From Streptomyces sp. MST-110588 (lineage in GTDB: Bacteria > Actinomycetota > Actinomycetes > Streptomycetales > Streptomycetaceae), in NCBI RefSeq assembly GCF_022695595.1, contig NZ_CP074380.1, positions 5,010,001-5,074,000 on the forward strand: 64,000 nucleotides of DNA. The letters run 5' to 3'. The first letter of the stretch is position 1, and each line of letters begins with the position of its first letter. Positions 50,405 to 60,800 of this stretch are shown in pieces. The notes beneath the pieces are model-generated. The model worked only from the letters and a program-made list of their open reading frames with translations, did not search any database and was not told the DNA's origin. The position numbers were made by a program, and so were the translations under genes.

Positions 50405-50875
50405 TTACGCCGGTTCGTGGTGGCGGGCCGGTTCTGGGGGTGGGGGAGGCGGGGGCGGAGTGGGGAGGAGGATGCGGAGGGTGACCAGGTAGGTGAAGGG
50501 GATGGCGAGGATGGCTGCTACGAGGGGGGCGAGCTTGGTGTTTAGGCCGGACCAGTGGACCAGCGAGAGAAGGGCGACGCTCTGGATCAGGTAGTTAGTG
50601 GCCTGTGTCAGGGGGAAGAGCAGGAACTTCTTCCAGGTCGGGTGGGTGCGGTAGGTGAAATAGGTGTTCAGGAGGAAGGAGCCGGCCATGCTGAGGAGGA
50701 ACGCGAGGGTGTACGCGAGGAAGTACGGCATCCAGGGGTGCAGAAGCAGGTAACAGGCGTAGAACGTGCCGGTGTTGATACCGCCGACGACGGCGAAGCG
50801 GGCGATCTGCCAGAGCCGGCCGGCGTGCATCCGACGGCTTTTCGGCGGCCTGTCGTCTGACGGGTGGTTCGGCAT
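50405..50875 (-). CDS. GtrA-family membrane protein
   Basis: 156 residues with four membrane helices: RFAVVGGINTGTFYACYLLL, YFLAYTLAFLLSMAGSFLLN, LIQSVALLSLVHW and PLVAAILAIPFTYLVTLRI. The GxN and FLLNTYFTY signatures are typical of GtrA/DPMS-type flippases, which move undecaprenyl-phosphate-linked sugars across the membrane. The tail is proline-rich (PTPPPPPPPPEPA). Its ATG overlaps the stop of the upstream GT2 gene by one base (TGATG), so the pair works together. Confidence 0.88.
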   Translation of the reverse strand: MPNHPSDDRPPKSRRMHAGRLWQIARFAVVGGINTGTFYACYLLLHPWMPYFLAYTLAFLLSMAGSFLLNTYFTYRTHPTWKKFLLFPLTQATNYLIQSVALLSLVHWSGLNTKLAPLVAAILAIPFTYLVTLRILLPTPPPPPPPPEPARHHEPA

Positions 50876-51846
50876 CAGTGGGTTTTTCCGATGACGCTGC
50901 GGGCTGTCGGGGTTTCTTTGGGGACGGTGCCGTTGGTTTCCTTGACCAGGAAGTGCGGGCGCCGCTTGGACTCGTAGTAGATGCGGCCTATGTACTCGCC
51001 GATCAGGCCGAGCATGACCATCTGGAGGCCGCCGAGGCCGACGACGATGGCCACCAGCGTCACGTAACCGGGTGCCGTGACGCCGCCGACCACGGCGGCA
51101 CCGATGATCCACAGGGTGTACGCGGTGGCCAGTGCGGCCAGGCTCAGGCCGGCGTGGATGGCCAGGCGCAGCGGACGGCAGTTGAAGGAGATCATGCCGT
51201 CGATGCCGTAGTTGAGCAGCGCGCCGAAGCGCCACTTGGACTCGCCCGCCTCGCGTGCGGCGTTGCGGTAGTCGAAGGTGACGGTGTCGAAACCGATCCA
51301 CGAGAACAGGCCCTTGGAGAAGCGGTTGCATTCCGGAAGGGAGGTCAGCGCGTCCACGGCCGTACGGGAGAGGAGCCGGAAGTCGCCCACCCCGTCGGTG
51401 AGTTCGACGTCGACCCACTTGTTGACGGCGCGGTAGTAGAGGCGGCTGAGCGTCGTGCGCAGCGGCTTGTCGCCGTCGCGGCTGCGCTTGGCGACGACCT
51501 GGTCGTGGCCCAGTTGGTACAGGTCGAGCATCTTCTCGATCAGTTCGGGCGGGTGCTGGAGGTCGGCGTCCATGATGATCACGGCGTCGCCGCCCGCCTC
51601 CCGCAGACCGGCCAGCATCGCGGATTCCTTGCCGAAGTTACGGCTGAAGGAGAGGTAACGGGTGGTCGTGGTGTGCTGCTGGGCTATGGAACGCAGCCGG
51701 TGCAGTGTGCCGTCGGAGCTGCCGTCGTCCACGTAACACAGCTCGTAGGTGACGGCCAGCTCGTCCAGCACCGTGCGGACCGTCGCGTCGAAGCGGCCTA
51801 TGACGGCTTCCTCGTTGTAACAGGGGACGACGACTGAGAGCTTCAT
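50875..51846 (-). CDS. GT2 polyprenyl-phosphate sugar transferase (GtrB/DPM1-like)
   Basis: 323 residues. An N-terminal GT2 domain opens with MKLSVVVPCYNEEAVIG and has the metal-binding DADLQHPPE and the acceptor region DVELTDGVGDFRLLSR. Two membrane helices follow at about residues 232-255 and 265-290. The LGxxGEYIGRIYYESKRRPHFLV motif marks the ArnC/GtrB branch, which transfers a sugar from a nucleotide donor to undecaprenyl phosphate. It is coupled to the gtrA-like gene and sits behind the YfhO gene, a module for periplasmic-type sugar modification of wall polymer. Confidence 0.93.
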   Translation of the reverse strand: MKLSVVVPCYNEEAVIGRFDATVRTVLDELAVTYELCYVDDGSSDGTLHRLRSIAQQHTTTTRYLSFSRNFGKESAMLAGLREAGGDAVIIMDADLQHPPELIEKMLDLYQLGHDQVVAKRSRDGDKPLRTTLSRLYYRAVNKWVDVELTDGVGDFRLLSRTAVDALTSLPECNRFSKGLFSWIGFDTVTFDYRNAAREAGESKWRFGALLNYGIDGMISFNCRPLRLAIHAGLSLAALATAYTLWIIGAAVVGGVTAPGYVTLVAIVVGLGGLQMVMLGLIGEYIGRIYYESKRRPHFLVKETNGTVPKETPTARSVIGKTH

Positions 51847-51929
51847 GTGCGGGCCTTTTCGCCGGGGCGGGGACGGCTCGGTGCTACCGGTCTCCTGAGA
51901 GCAAGTCTCACAAAATGTGCTGGATGTCT

Positions 51930-54862
51930 CTATTTGGGGGAGATGGGGGAGGGGACGGGAGAGCTGGGGAGCTGGTCGGCTGTTCTCCGACCGCGGCGGC
52001 GCGGCCTTCCCGGGCCGGTGCCTGCCACGGACCCCATGGCCCCCATGGTCGCCACGACGGCCACCGTCAGGGCGGCGGCGCCGCTCGCCACCAGCCCGGC
52101 CGTCAGACCGGGCGCGGCATAAGAGCAGGTCAGCCGGGTGGCACCGGCGCCGAGCGGTACCGCCATCAGCCCCTCGACGGCCCGGGGCGGGCGGTCTGGC
52201 CCGCCGTCCACCGCGCAGGTCCATCCCTCGACGGCCGGCACCGCGACCACGGCCGTACCGGTGCTGTGCGCTCGCAGCTCGGCCGTCAGACCGTGGCCGC
52301 CGGCCGACAGCCGCACCGGCCCCTGCGAACGCAGCCGTCCGACGGCGGCGTCGAGCCGGCGCGGGGACAGGCAGCCGATGGCGTGCTCGGGGATCTTCTG
52401 GGGCGCGGGGGAACGGAAACGTACGGTCAGACGGCCGTCGGCGGGCACCTTGCCCAGCCGTCTGACGGGGTTGGCGGTCATCTCCCGGTCGCCGTAGCCG
52501 GGTGAGGTGGCCCCCGCGGCGCTGACCTCGCCGGAGTACCAGGGGGCGTACCAGTACGCGGTGGTGCCGGGGGTGCAGCGCGCGGTGAAGGCCGGGGCGA
52601 CGGCGCTCTCCTGTACGGCGGCGCTCGCCGACACGGCCGCGGCCCCGGGCGTCGCGGGCAGCGACCACCCGCCGTCCGCCGGAACCGGGGCACGGCCGGC
52701 AGGGTCCTCGGCGGCTCCCGTTCCAAGGGGACGGCCGGGAGGCGGGAGCGGGCCGAGGTGGTGGAGGGGAGCGGGAGAACTTAGGGGCTCAAGGGTGTCC
52801 AGATGCTCGGTGGAGGCGGTGGAGGCGGTGGAGTGCAGGGAAGCAAGGGGGTCCGGTGTCGCTCGTACGGGTACGAGCTCGGGCACCTCGTAGACGTCGG
52901 CGCCCAGGGCCGCTTCCTGGCGGTCGAAGACGGAGCGGCCGGTGTCGCCGTCGTCGGTGGTGGTGGCGGTGATGGCGGGGCCTTCCGCCCCTTTCGCACC
53001 TTGCGCATCTTCCGGCCGTACGGTCACCAAAGGCGCCCCGGTGGTCCGGTGCACGGTGACGGGCCGCCCGACCGGGCCGGTCCGGAAGCTGCTGACGCCC
53101 ATGAGCGCGCGCCCGGCCGGATCGTCGAAGCTCAGCGTGTGGCGTCCCTGGATGTACCAGCCGGCGCCCAGCCCGCGCAGCGTGCGCGCGGTCGCCGCGG
53201 GCAGATAGCTGCTGTAGTACGAGCCGCCCTCGCCGCCGAGCAGCAGGGGGTCGTTGTCGGCGAACTCGTGCGGGCCGGGGTCGGTGCGCGTCAGCGGCCA
53301 GTTCTCGTGTGCCTTGATGTCCTCGTACGCCGGGCCGGTGAGCGTGGCGTCGCTGAGGGTCGTCTTCGGCCGGTACCACTCGATCCGGTCGCGGGCGGCC
53401 GTGACGGAGTAGGCGGCGTAGGCGGAGCCGAGGAAGACGGCGCAGGTCAGGACCGCCACGGCGGTCGGGCGCACATACGGACGCGGACGGGTACGAGTCC
53501 GGGCCCCCGCCCCGAACCCGCCCCCACACCCGGGCTCGCCCCGCCACCAGGACCTGCCTCTCCAGCCGGGCCCTTCCCCGTACGCGGCCGATGCAGCACA
53601 ACGAGCGCGCCCAGCACCACCGTCCCGCTGCCCGCCACCAGGACCCAGGTGGCGGCCCCCACCGACTCGCGGCCGTGGCACAGCGCGGCCAGCAGTGCGA
53701 CGAGCCCCGCGCCCGCCATCAGCTCGCGCGGGCGCGGACCGTAGGAGAGGGCCAGCCAGGCCATGATCACCAGGAGGGCGCTGAGGGTGAAGGCGGCACG
53801 GTACGGACTGCCGTTGGGCAGCGCCAGGCCGTGCCACAACAGGATCGTCGGTTTCCATACGAAGGACAGGGCGACCCCCGCCGCCAGCCCGTACCACCCG
53901 GCGCGCACCCGGGGCGGCACGCCCCGCATGAAGGGGAACGCGGCCACCAGCAGCAGTCCGAGCATCCCGATGAACAGATGCGGCGCGGGGACCTGGCCCC
54001 GGCCGCCGGGCAGCAGTTGCGCCAGGTAGTCCAGCGTCGGCGGACGGCCGCCGTAGTGGGCTTCGGGGGCGGGCATGGACGCCTTGCCGGCCTTGAAGCC
54101 GACGGTCAGCGCCGGTGCGGCCAGCAGGACGCCGGTCGCCGTCATCGAGGCGGCGCGCGCCAGGGACCGTACCCGGTCGCGTACGGGGATGTGCGCGGCG
54201 AGCAGCAGGCGCAGGCCCAGGACCAGCGCCATGGCCAGGGTGCCCATCGCCGCGGTGTAGAAGTTGCCGGCCCAGGCCGCCGCCACCAGAAGGGTTCCTG
54301 CCACCCAGCGGCGGCGGCGCAGACACCAGTCGGCGGCGATGCCGAGCATCGGGAGCGCGGCCAGGCCCCACATCCACATGGGGTCCGCGGTGCCGTCGCG
54401 CAGCACCCAGGCGCACAGCCCGTAGCCGGCCGACAGGAGCGCGCGCGGCCAGGCCGGGCCGGGGCGCAGCCGGCCCAGGAGGACGGTCATCAGCGCCGAG
54501 CCGAGGCCGATGCTCAGGAGGGTGACGAGGAAGACCGGGAGGTCGGCCAGGTGGCGGGGGAAGAGCCCGACGAGCCAGGAGAACGGGTTCATCAGGTAGG
54601 TGAGGAAATCGGCGAGGAAGGGGACGCCGTAGCCGCTGTTCCAGTTGAAGAGCAGGTCACCGGTGGTGTTGCCGTGCATGAGGTCCCACAGATGGGCGTG
54701 GAACGGTACGAACTGGTTGCCCAGGTCGTTGACGGCGCGCGAGCGGGAGCCGAAGGGGTAGCTGTCGTGGACGGTCAGGGCCAGGCAGTACGCGCCCATG
54801 GACAGCGCCGCCGCGAGCGCCGGGCCGGCCGCCCGCCGCACGGTCGCTGTGCCTGTCACCAC
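51930..54862 (-). pseudogene. YfhO-family membrane glycosyltransferase, one-base frameshift
   Basis: A large polytopic protein of the YfhO family, which in Gram-positive bacteria glycosylates lipoteichoic or wall teichoic acid using lipid-linked sugars. The 5' frame (54862 to about 53530) gives the N-terminal membrane domain with NDLGNQFVPFHAHLWDL and FNWNSGYGVPFLADFLTYLMNPFSWLV. The 3' frame (to 51930) gives another helix, an extracytoplasmic domain and a last helix. They join at the C run 53521-53525; one extra base restores a 977-residue protein. The gene ends 83 bp upstream of the GT2 gene and is probably co-transcribed with it. An under-called homopolymer is likelier than a real mutation. 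Confidence 0.85.
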
Positions 54863-54997
54863 CGCGCGCTCCCCGGATCGCCTCGGGTGTCATCCGTCGG
54901 CAGGTCATGCCATCAATTGCCTGCTGTGCGGTATATGCACTGTAAGGCATATGTCGGTAATCTCCGGAACCTCCGGCCGGGCTGACGGGACGTGGGC

Positions 54998-56629
54998 ATG
55001 ACGGAAACAGCGCCGCCCGCCACCGCCGCCCGCACGCCCTGGTACGCCCGGGGCGCCGACCTCTCCCCGCGGTCCACCGCCGCCCTGGGCCTCGCCGTCT
55101 TCACGGCCGCGCTCGCCCTGTTCCTCCTGCGCTTCCTGGTGCCCGTCCCCGTGGGCTCCGCCAACCAGGGCGACGGCGCCCGCGCCACCTGCACGCTGGG
55201 CCTGATGCCCACCACCCACGGCCTGCCGCGCTTCAAGTCCTACGTGTTCAGCGAGCTGCGCCCGGCCCCCGCGCACTGCGGCACCCGCGTCGTTCCGTAC
55301 TGGACCAGCCAGACCCTGCTGTTCGGCCTCGGCCGCCCGTTCACCCGGCTGTTCGGCCTCCGCGGCGAGATCAACCTGTTCGCCGTCGGCCTGGTGGCCT
55401 GCCTGGTCGCCGCGGTGTGCCTGGCCGTCCTGGCGGCGGCGCTGCGGCTGGCGGTCGCCGCCCGGGTCGCCGTGGCCGCCGCCGTCTGGCTGATCGTCGC
55501 CGACGCCGCCTATTTCGACTACTTCGCCTCTCCGCTGAGCGAGACCGCCGGGCTGCTGGGCATCCTCCTGGTCTGTACGGGCATTCCGCTGCTGGGCCGG
55601 GGGCCGGTGGCGGGAATCCCGGGGCTGGTGGCGGTCGCCGGGGGCGGCATGCTGGCGACGGGCGCCAAGACCCAGTTGCTGGGCCTGGCCGTGCCCGTCG
55701 TCGCCGTACTGCTGCTGCGTACGGTCCGCCTGCCCGGCTTCCGTACGGGCCCCAACGCCGCCACAGGCCCCAGCGCCGCCACAGGCCCGGGCGCCGCCAC
55801 GGGCCCGGACGACACCGCCGGCCCGGACGGCAGCCCCGGACGTACGGCCTCCCGCCCGGCCCGCCTCCTGCTGCCCCGCCTGCTCGGTGCCGCGGCGGCG
55901 CTGGCCGTTCTCGTCGTAAGTGCCCACGGCTATGCCGCGCAGCGCAGTGATTCCGCCTATCTGAACATGAACGGGGTCGATACCGTATTCGCCGGAATTG
56001 TCGATGGTAAACATGACACCGCGGCCGACCTCAAAGCTCTCGGACTGCCCCAGGAATGGTCCCGTTATGCCGGCCATACTTATTGGACCCACGGCCAGGC
56101 CGTCTCCCGTGATCCGAAGTTCCGCGCCTACAGGGGCGAACTGGGCATAAGGAACATCGCTCGTTATTATTTCCACCACCCCGGCCGTACGGTGGAAATC
56201 CTGCAACTGCGGGCCCGCCAGTTGCTCGCCATGCGCCCCGGCTACCTGGGCAATTACCCGCCCGTCGCCCACCGGCCGCCCGGCGCGCAGGAGCACCGGG
56301 TGACGCTCGCCTCGTCCGCCGGTCTGCGCCTGCGCAAGGCCGGGCTGCTGCTGCTCGTCCCGCTGTGGGCGCTCGCGGCCCGGGCGGGTCTGCGCGCGGT
56401 GCGCCGCCGCCGTACCCATCTGGAAAGATCGCTGGGCGCGATGGCGCTCTTCCTCCTCGCCACGGCCGTTTCGCAGTACCTGACCGCCGCCCTCGCCGAG
56501 GCCATGGAGAACGAGAAACACATGGCCTTCGCCTCATTCGCCACTTTGTTGCTGTTGCCCGTACTGTTCGCGTCGGCCTTGGCCGGCCGGGCCTCGCCCG
56601 CGGACCGAGGGCCCTCGCGCACAAGGTAG
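54998..56629 (+). CDS. Polytopic membrane protein, glycosyltransferase-39-like
   Basis: 543 residues with about nine to ten hydrophobic helices. An extracellular loop follows the first helix and contains cysteines and HGLPRFKSYVFSELRP. The mid-protein linker (GPNAATGPSAATGPGAATGP) is a short degenerate repeat. The C-terminal half has a DSAYLNMNGVDTVFAGI stretch and a last helix pair. It resembles uncharacterised Streptomyces membrane proteins near wall-polymer genes; a GT-C fold is possible but the catalytic acid pair cannot be assigned. ATG 54998 follows GGGACGTGGGC; a GTG lies 6 bp earlier. It diverges from the YfhO gene. Confidence 0.72.
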   Translation: MTETAPPATAARTPWYARGADLSPRSTAALGLAVFTAALALFLLRFLVPVPVGSANQGDGARATCTLGLMPTTHGLPRFKSYVFSELRPAPAHCGTRVVPYWTSQTLLFGLGRPFTRLFGLRGEINLFAVGLVACLVAAVCLAVLAAALRLAVAARVAVAAAVWLIVADAAYFDYFASPLSETAGLLGILLVCTGIPLLGRGPVAGIPGLVAVAGGGMLATGAKTQLLGLAVPVVAVLLLRTVRLPGFRTGPNAATGPSAATGPGAATGPDDTAGPDGSPGRTASRPARLLLPRLLGAAAALAVLVVSAHGYAAQRSDSAYLNMNGVDTVFAGIVDGKHDTAADLKALGLPQEWSRYAGHTYWTHGQAVSRDPKFRAYRGELGIRNIARYYFHHPGRTVEILQLRARQLLAMRPGYLGNYPPVAHRPPGAQEHRVTLASSAGLRLRKAGLLLLVPLWALAARAGLRAVRRRRTHLERSLGAMALFLLATAVSQYLTAALAEAMENEKHMAFASFATLLLLPVLFASALAGRASPADRGPSRTR

Positions 56630-56676
56630 TTTTGGTGCGTCGCAGCGCAGATAAGCAGACGAGGATCGAGGTTCCT

Positions 56677-59541
56677 GTGCCTGACGTCTCCGTAGTGGTG
56701 ATCGTCTACAACGACGCGGAACGGCTGCCCACGGCCGTCGCGTCCGTCCTGGATCAGACGCTCCACGGTGTGGAAGTCCTGATCGTCGACGATTGCAGTA
56801 CTGACGCATCGTTCTCGGTGGCCCAGAAGCTGGCCGCGTCCCACCCGGACCGGGTGCGCGCCTTCCAGCTCCCCGAGAACAGCGGCGGATGCGGAGCTCC
56901 CCGTAATGAGGGAGTGCGCCAGGCCCGTGGCAAGTACGTGATGTTCCTCGACAGCGACGACGTCCTGGAGCCGAACGCCTGCCGCAACATGCTGGAGGCC
57001 GCGGAGCGTACCGGTTCCGATCTCGTCTCCGGAATGTGCGTACGGGTACATGTTGATTCCCGTACCAAAAAGACCGTCGAGTGGTACCCCTGGCTCTACT
57101 CGCGCACCCGTACGCTGGAATCCGTATCCGAACTGCCCGACTTGCTGGTCTTCGACACCCTGTCGACCAATAAGTGTTACCGCCGGGACTTCCTCGTCGA
57201 ACAGGGCCTCGAATTCCCGGTCGGCATTCATTACGAGGACCTGCTCTTCTCGGCCCAGGCGTACGTCGCGGCCCGCCGCATCACGCTGATCCCCAACCAC
57301 GTCTACTTCTGGAACGTCTTCGAAAAGGCCGCGACGAAGTCGATCAGCAACCGCCGGCACGAGATCGCCAACTTCGCGCACCGCATGGAGATCCACCGCC
57401 GGGTGGACGACCTGCTGGCCGAGAACGGCATGGAGGACCTGAAGTTCCACAAGGACGTCAAGTTCCTCAAGCACGACCTCGTACTGCATCTGCGCGATCT
57501 GCCGCTGCTGGACCAGGAGTACCGCCACCGCTTCGCCGAGATGGCCAACTCCTACCTCGCGGGCATCGCCCCCGAGGCGTACCAGGAGGTGGAGCCCATC
57601 CAGGGCATCTGTGCCTACCTCCTCGGCAAGGAGGACTGGGCCAACCTGCTGCCCGCCGCGGACACCCTCACCAACCGCAACAAGCTCTCCTCCCCCCTCG
57701 TCGAGCGCGACGGACGCATCTACTGGTGCGCCGAACACCTCGATGACCCCGAGGGCCGCCGGGTCCTGGACGTCACCGACCTCGGCTACCACGTCCGCCC
57801 GCTCGGCACGCTCTTCCTGCGCAACCGGCTCAGCGCCTACAGCGACGACGGCCGCGGCACGATCCGTCTGTCCGGCACCGTCGTCAACCCGCTGGACCGG
57901 ATCACCCCCCAGGCGCGCGTCCGCGGACAGCTCGAATTCCGCGCCCGCCGCCGCAGCCTGCAGACCTTCACCTTCCCGCTGACCTCGCTGCGCCGCACGG
58001 GCGACGGCCTCCAGTGGGACGCCGAGGTGGACCTGGCCGCCAAGCTGCGCCCGCTGGGCATCATCGACGCCGTATGGGACGTCCGTCTGATCCTGGACGT
58101 CGACGGCACCGTCCTGCGCACCCGCCTGTCGGTCGACGGACTCGACCTGGACGAGGCCGCCAAGCTCAAGATCCGGCCGCGGCTGACCCGGCTGGTCTCG
58201 GACCGCGTGGAACCCTCGGTCTCCAAGCGCGGCCACCTCAGCTTCGTGCTGATCTCCGAGGGCCAGGCGGCACGGCGCACCCAGAAGCTGGTCGGTGCCG
58301 CGGTCGCCGGCCGCGCCGGAAAGCTGGCCAAGACCTCCGTACGCAAGGTCCGCCAGACCAAGCGCAAGCTCAACTCCGGCGAGACCAAGATCCGTACGTA
58401 CCACGAGCTGCTCAGCAAGCTGCCGGTACGCAAGGGACTGGTGGTCTTCGAGAGCCACCTGGGCAAGCAGTACAGCGACAGCCCCCGGGCCATCTACGAG
58501 GAGATGCGCCGCCAGGGCGTGGAGTTCGAGGCCGTGTGGTCCTACGCGGGCGGCCGGCCGCAGGGCTTCCCCGAGGACGCCACCCTCGTACGCCGCTGGG
58601 GCTGGCAGTACCTCAAGGCGCTGGCGCAGGCGGAGTTCTGGATCGACAACCAGGGCTTCCCGCTGAAGCTGACCAAGCGCCCGGAGACCACCTACATCCA
58701 GACCTGGCACGGCTCGGCACTCAAGCGCATGGGCTTCGACGAGCCGAACTACAAGCTGCGCAGCCGCCCCGCCCAGGAGGAGTACCAGAAGGTCCTGGAC
58801 CGCTTCGACCACTTCCTGGTCCGCACCGAGCACGACGTACGGACCCTGGCCAAGGGCTTCCGGCTGCGTGACGAGGTGCTGCTGCGCACCGGCTACCCGC
58901 GCAACGATGCACTGGTCACCGCACGCCGCGCGGAGAGTGAACGCGGCCGTCGCGAGCGCGGCCCGCTCGCCCAGGAGCTGGGCATCCCCGAGGACCACAC
59001 CGTCCTGCTGTACGCGCCGACGTTCCGGGCCACCCGCACGGGCAAGGTCCGCGGCTTCGAGCTGCCCTTCGACGTGGAGGAGTTCGCCCGCCGGTTCGGC
59101 GACCGCTACACCCTGCTGATCCGCTCGCACTACCTCAACCACGTCGTGCTGCCGCCGTCGGTGCGCGGCAAGGTCATCGACGTCACCGGCCACCACGACA
59201 TCACCCCGCTGCTGGCCCTGGCGGACGGCCTCATCACGGACTACTCGTCGGTGATGTTCGACTACGCGCTCCTGGACCGGCCGATGCTCTTCTTCGCGTA
59301 CGACTACGAGGAGTACGCCAAGGAGAGCCGCGGCACCTACTTCGACCTGATGGAGAAGGCGCCCGGCCCGGTGGTGGCCACCGAGGAGGAACTCTTCGGC
59401 GCGATCGAGGAGTTCAAGGCGGCGGACGGCCCGTACGCCGAGGCCCGCAAACGCTTCGTCGGCGAATTCGGCGAGTACGACCAGGGCGATGCGGCACGCA
59501 CCATCGTCGAGAAGTTCTTCACCCGTGGGAGCGGCAAGTGA
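56677..59541 (+). CDS. GT2 fused to CDP-glycerol:polyol-phosphate glycerophosphotransferase
   Basis: 954 residues in two enzymes. Residues 1 to about 230 are a GT2 glycosyltransferase (VSVVVIVYNDAERLPTAVASVL; DDCSTD; metal site FLDSDDVLEPNA; HYEDLLF). A middle beta-rich domain (about 390-520) follows. The C-terminal 370 residues are a TagF/Tar-type polyol phosphotransferase: FESHLGKQYSDSPRAIYEEM, TYIQTWHGSALKRMGFD and GLITDYSSVMFDYALL. Such fusions build glycosylated poly(polyol phosphate) wall polymers on the cytosolic face. The GTG at 56677 follows GAGGATCGAGG. The 3' end overlaps the next gene by 4 bp. Confidence 0.92.
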   Translation: MPDVSVVVIVYNDAERLPTAVASVLDQTLHGVEVLIVDDCSTDASFSVAQKLAASHPDRVRAFQLPENSGGCGAPRNEGVRQARGKYVMFLDSDDVLEPNACRNMLEAAERTGSDLVSGMCVRVHVDSRTKKTVEWYPWLYSRTRTLESVSELPDLLVFDTLSTNKCYRRDFLVEQGLEFPVGIHYEDLLFSAQAYVAARRITLIPNHVYFWNVFEKAATKSISNRRHEIANFAHRMEIHRRVDDLLAENGMEDLKFHKDVKFLKHDLVLHLRDLPLLDQEYRHRFAEMANSYLAGIAPEAYQEVEPIQGICAYLLGKEDWANLLPAADTLTNRNKLSSPLVERDGRIYWCAEHLDDPEGRRVLDVTDLGYHVRPLGTLFLRNRLSAYSDDGRGTIRLSGTVVNPLDRITPQARVRGQLEFRARRRSLQTFTFPLTSLRRTGDGLQWDAEVDLAAKLRPLGIIDAVWDVRLILDVDGTVLRTRLSVDGLDLDEAAKLKIRPRLTRLVSDRVEPSVSKRGHLSFVLISEGQAARRTQKLVGAAVAGRAGKLAKTSVRKVRQTKRKLNSGETKIRTYHELLSKLPVRKGLVVFESHLGKQYSDSPRAIYEEMRRQGVEFEAVWSYAGGRPQGFPEDATLVRRWGWQYLKALAQAEFWIDNQGFPLKLTKRPETTYIQTWHGSALKRMGFDEPNYKLRSRPAQEEYQKVLDRFDHFLVRTEHDVRTLAKGFRLRDEVLLRTGYPRNDALVTARRAESERGRRERGPLAQELGIPEDHTVLLYAPTFRATRTGKVRGFELPFDVEEFARRFGDRYTLLIRSHYLNHVVLPPSVRGKVIDVTGHHDITPLLALADGLITDYSSVMFDYALLDRPMLFFAYDYEEYAKESRGTYFDLMEKAPGPVVATEEELFGAIEEFKAADGPYAEARKRFVGEFGEYDQGDAARTIVEKFFTRGSGK

Positions 59542-60704
59542 CCGAGAAGCCGGCCATGTCGAGCGGTCGCGACATCTTCTTCGTCTCCAACAGCGTCAAC
59601 GAGCTGGGCGGTGTGACCACCTGGTCGCACCAGATGGCCCGGCTGTTCATGGAGCGCGGCCACCGGGTCCACGTCATCGGCATCACCGAGCCCGACGTCC
59701 CGCAGGACCTGGGCGGCGAGCTGCCCTACCCCACCACCACCCTGTACGACGTCAAGCCGCCCAAGGTCGGCTCCGGGCGCGGCATCAAGGCCAAGCTGGA
59801 CCTGGCCGAACAGCGCCGCCGCCGCAGCCGGGCCGCGGGCATGGTGGAGAAGGCCGCCCGGCTCACCGCGATCTTCCGGGCGGCCCGGCCGGGCGCCATG
59901 GTCATCGTCACCCAGGTCTGGGCCATGGAGTGGGTCAAGCTCGCCGACACCCGCGGGCTGAAGGTCATCGGCATGAGCCACGAGTCCTACGAGTACTCCC
60001 GCGCGACCTCGCGGTTCGGCCGGGTCAAGCAGCACTACGCCGACGTGGACCGGCTGCTGCTGCTGACGCAGGAGGACGCGGACCTGTGGATCAGGCAGGG
60101 CCTGGACAACGTCGGCTTCATGCCCAACCCGCTGCCCTTCATGCCCGAGGTGCCCTCCGAGCGCACCGAGAAGGTCGTGCTGAGCATGGGGCGGCTGACG
60201 GACCAGAAGGGCATCGACATGCTGCTCGACACCTGGGCCGAGGTCGCGCCGCTGCACCCCGACTGGACGCTGCGCATCTACGGTGACGGCGAGGACGAGG
60301 AGGCGCTGAAGAAGCAGTGCACCTCGCTCGGCCTGGACGCCTCGGTGCAGTGGATGGGCCGTACGGGAGACGTGCCCGGGGCGCTGCGCGGCGGCTCGAT
60401 CTTCGTGCAGTCCTCCCGGGGCGAGGGTTTCCCGCTGGCTCTGATGGAGGCGATGGCCGCGGCCGTTCCGTGTGCCGCCTTCGACTGCGCGCCGGGCGTG
60501 CACGAGATCATCCGGGACGGCGAGGACGGGCTGCTGGCGACGCTGGGCAACACCGGCGAGCTGGCCCGCAGGCTGGACACCCTGATGTCCGACAAGGAGC
60601 TGCGGGACAAGATGGGTGAGGCGGCGCGGCAGAACATCCGCCGGTTCACCACCGAGGAGATCGTCCGCCGCTGGGAGGAGCTCTTCGCGTTCCTGGAGCG
60701 CTGA
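59538..60704 (+). CDS. GT4 glycosyltransferase
   Basis: 388-residue GT-B enzyme. The N-terminal acceptor domain opens FFVSNSVNELGGVTTWSHQMARLFMERGHRVHVIG. The C-terminal donor domain has VVLSMGRLTDQKGIDMLLDTW, LRIYGDGEDEEALKKQ, and the nucleotide-sugar motif SSRGEGFPLALMEAMA followed by GVHEIIRDGEDGLL. The GTG start overlaps the stop of the fused phosphotransferase as GTGA, so it belongs to the same polymer-building operon. Sugar donor unknown. Confidence 0.92.
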   Translation: MTEKPAMSSGRDIFFVSNSVNELGGVTTWSHQMARLFMERGHRVHVIGITEPDVPQDLGGELPYPTTTLYDVKPPKVGSGRGIKAKLDLAEQRRRRSRAAGMVEKAARLTAIFRAARPGAMVIVTQVWAMEWVKLADTRGLKVIGMSHESYEYSRATSRFGRVKQHYADVDRLLLLTQEDADLWIRQGLDNVGFMPNPLPFMPEVPSERTEKVVLSMGRLTDQKGIDMLLDTWAEVAPLHPDWTLRIYGDGEDEEALKKQCTSLGLDASVQWMGRTGDVPGALRGGSIFVQSSRGEGFPLALMEAMAAAVPCAAFDCAPGVHEIIRDGEDGLLATLGNTGELARRLDTLMSDKELRDKMGEAARQNIRRFTTEEIVRRWEELFAFLER

Positions 60705-60719
60705 GGCTTTTCACGCGGT

Positions 60720-60774
60720 CGCGATACGGCACCGGCCCCCACGGGATTCCCGTGGGGGCCGGTGCCGTATCGCG
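60720..60774. terminator. Bidirectional terminator
   Basis: Inverted repeat of about 25 bp (60720-60746 with 60748-60774), a near-perfect palindrome with a minimal loop, lying between the convergent GT4 and acyltransferase genes. It suits termination in both directions. Confidence 0.9.
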
Positions 60775-60800
60775 CTTCGTACGAGGACCGGGGCCGGTCT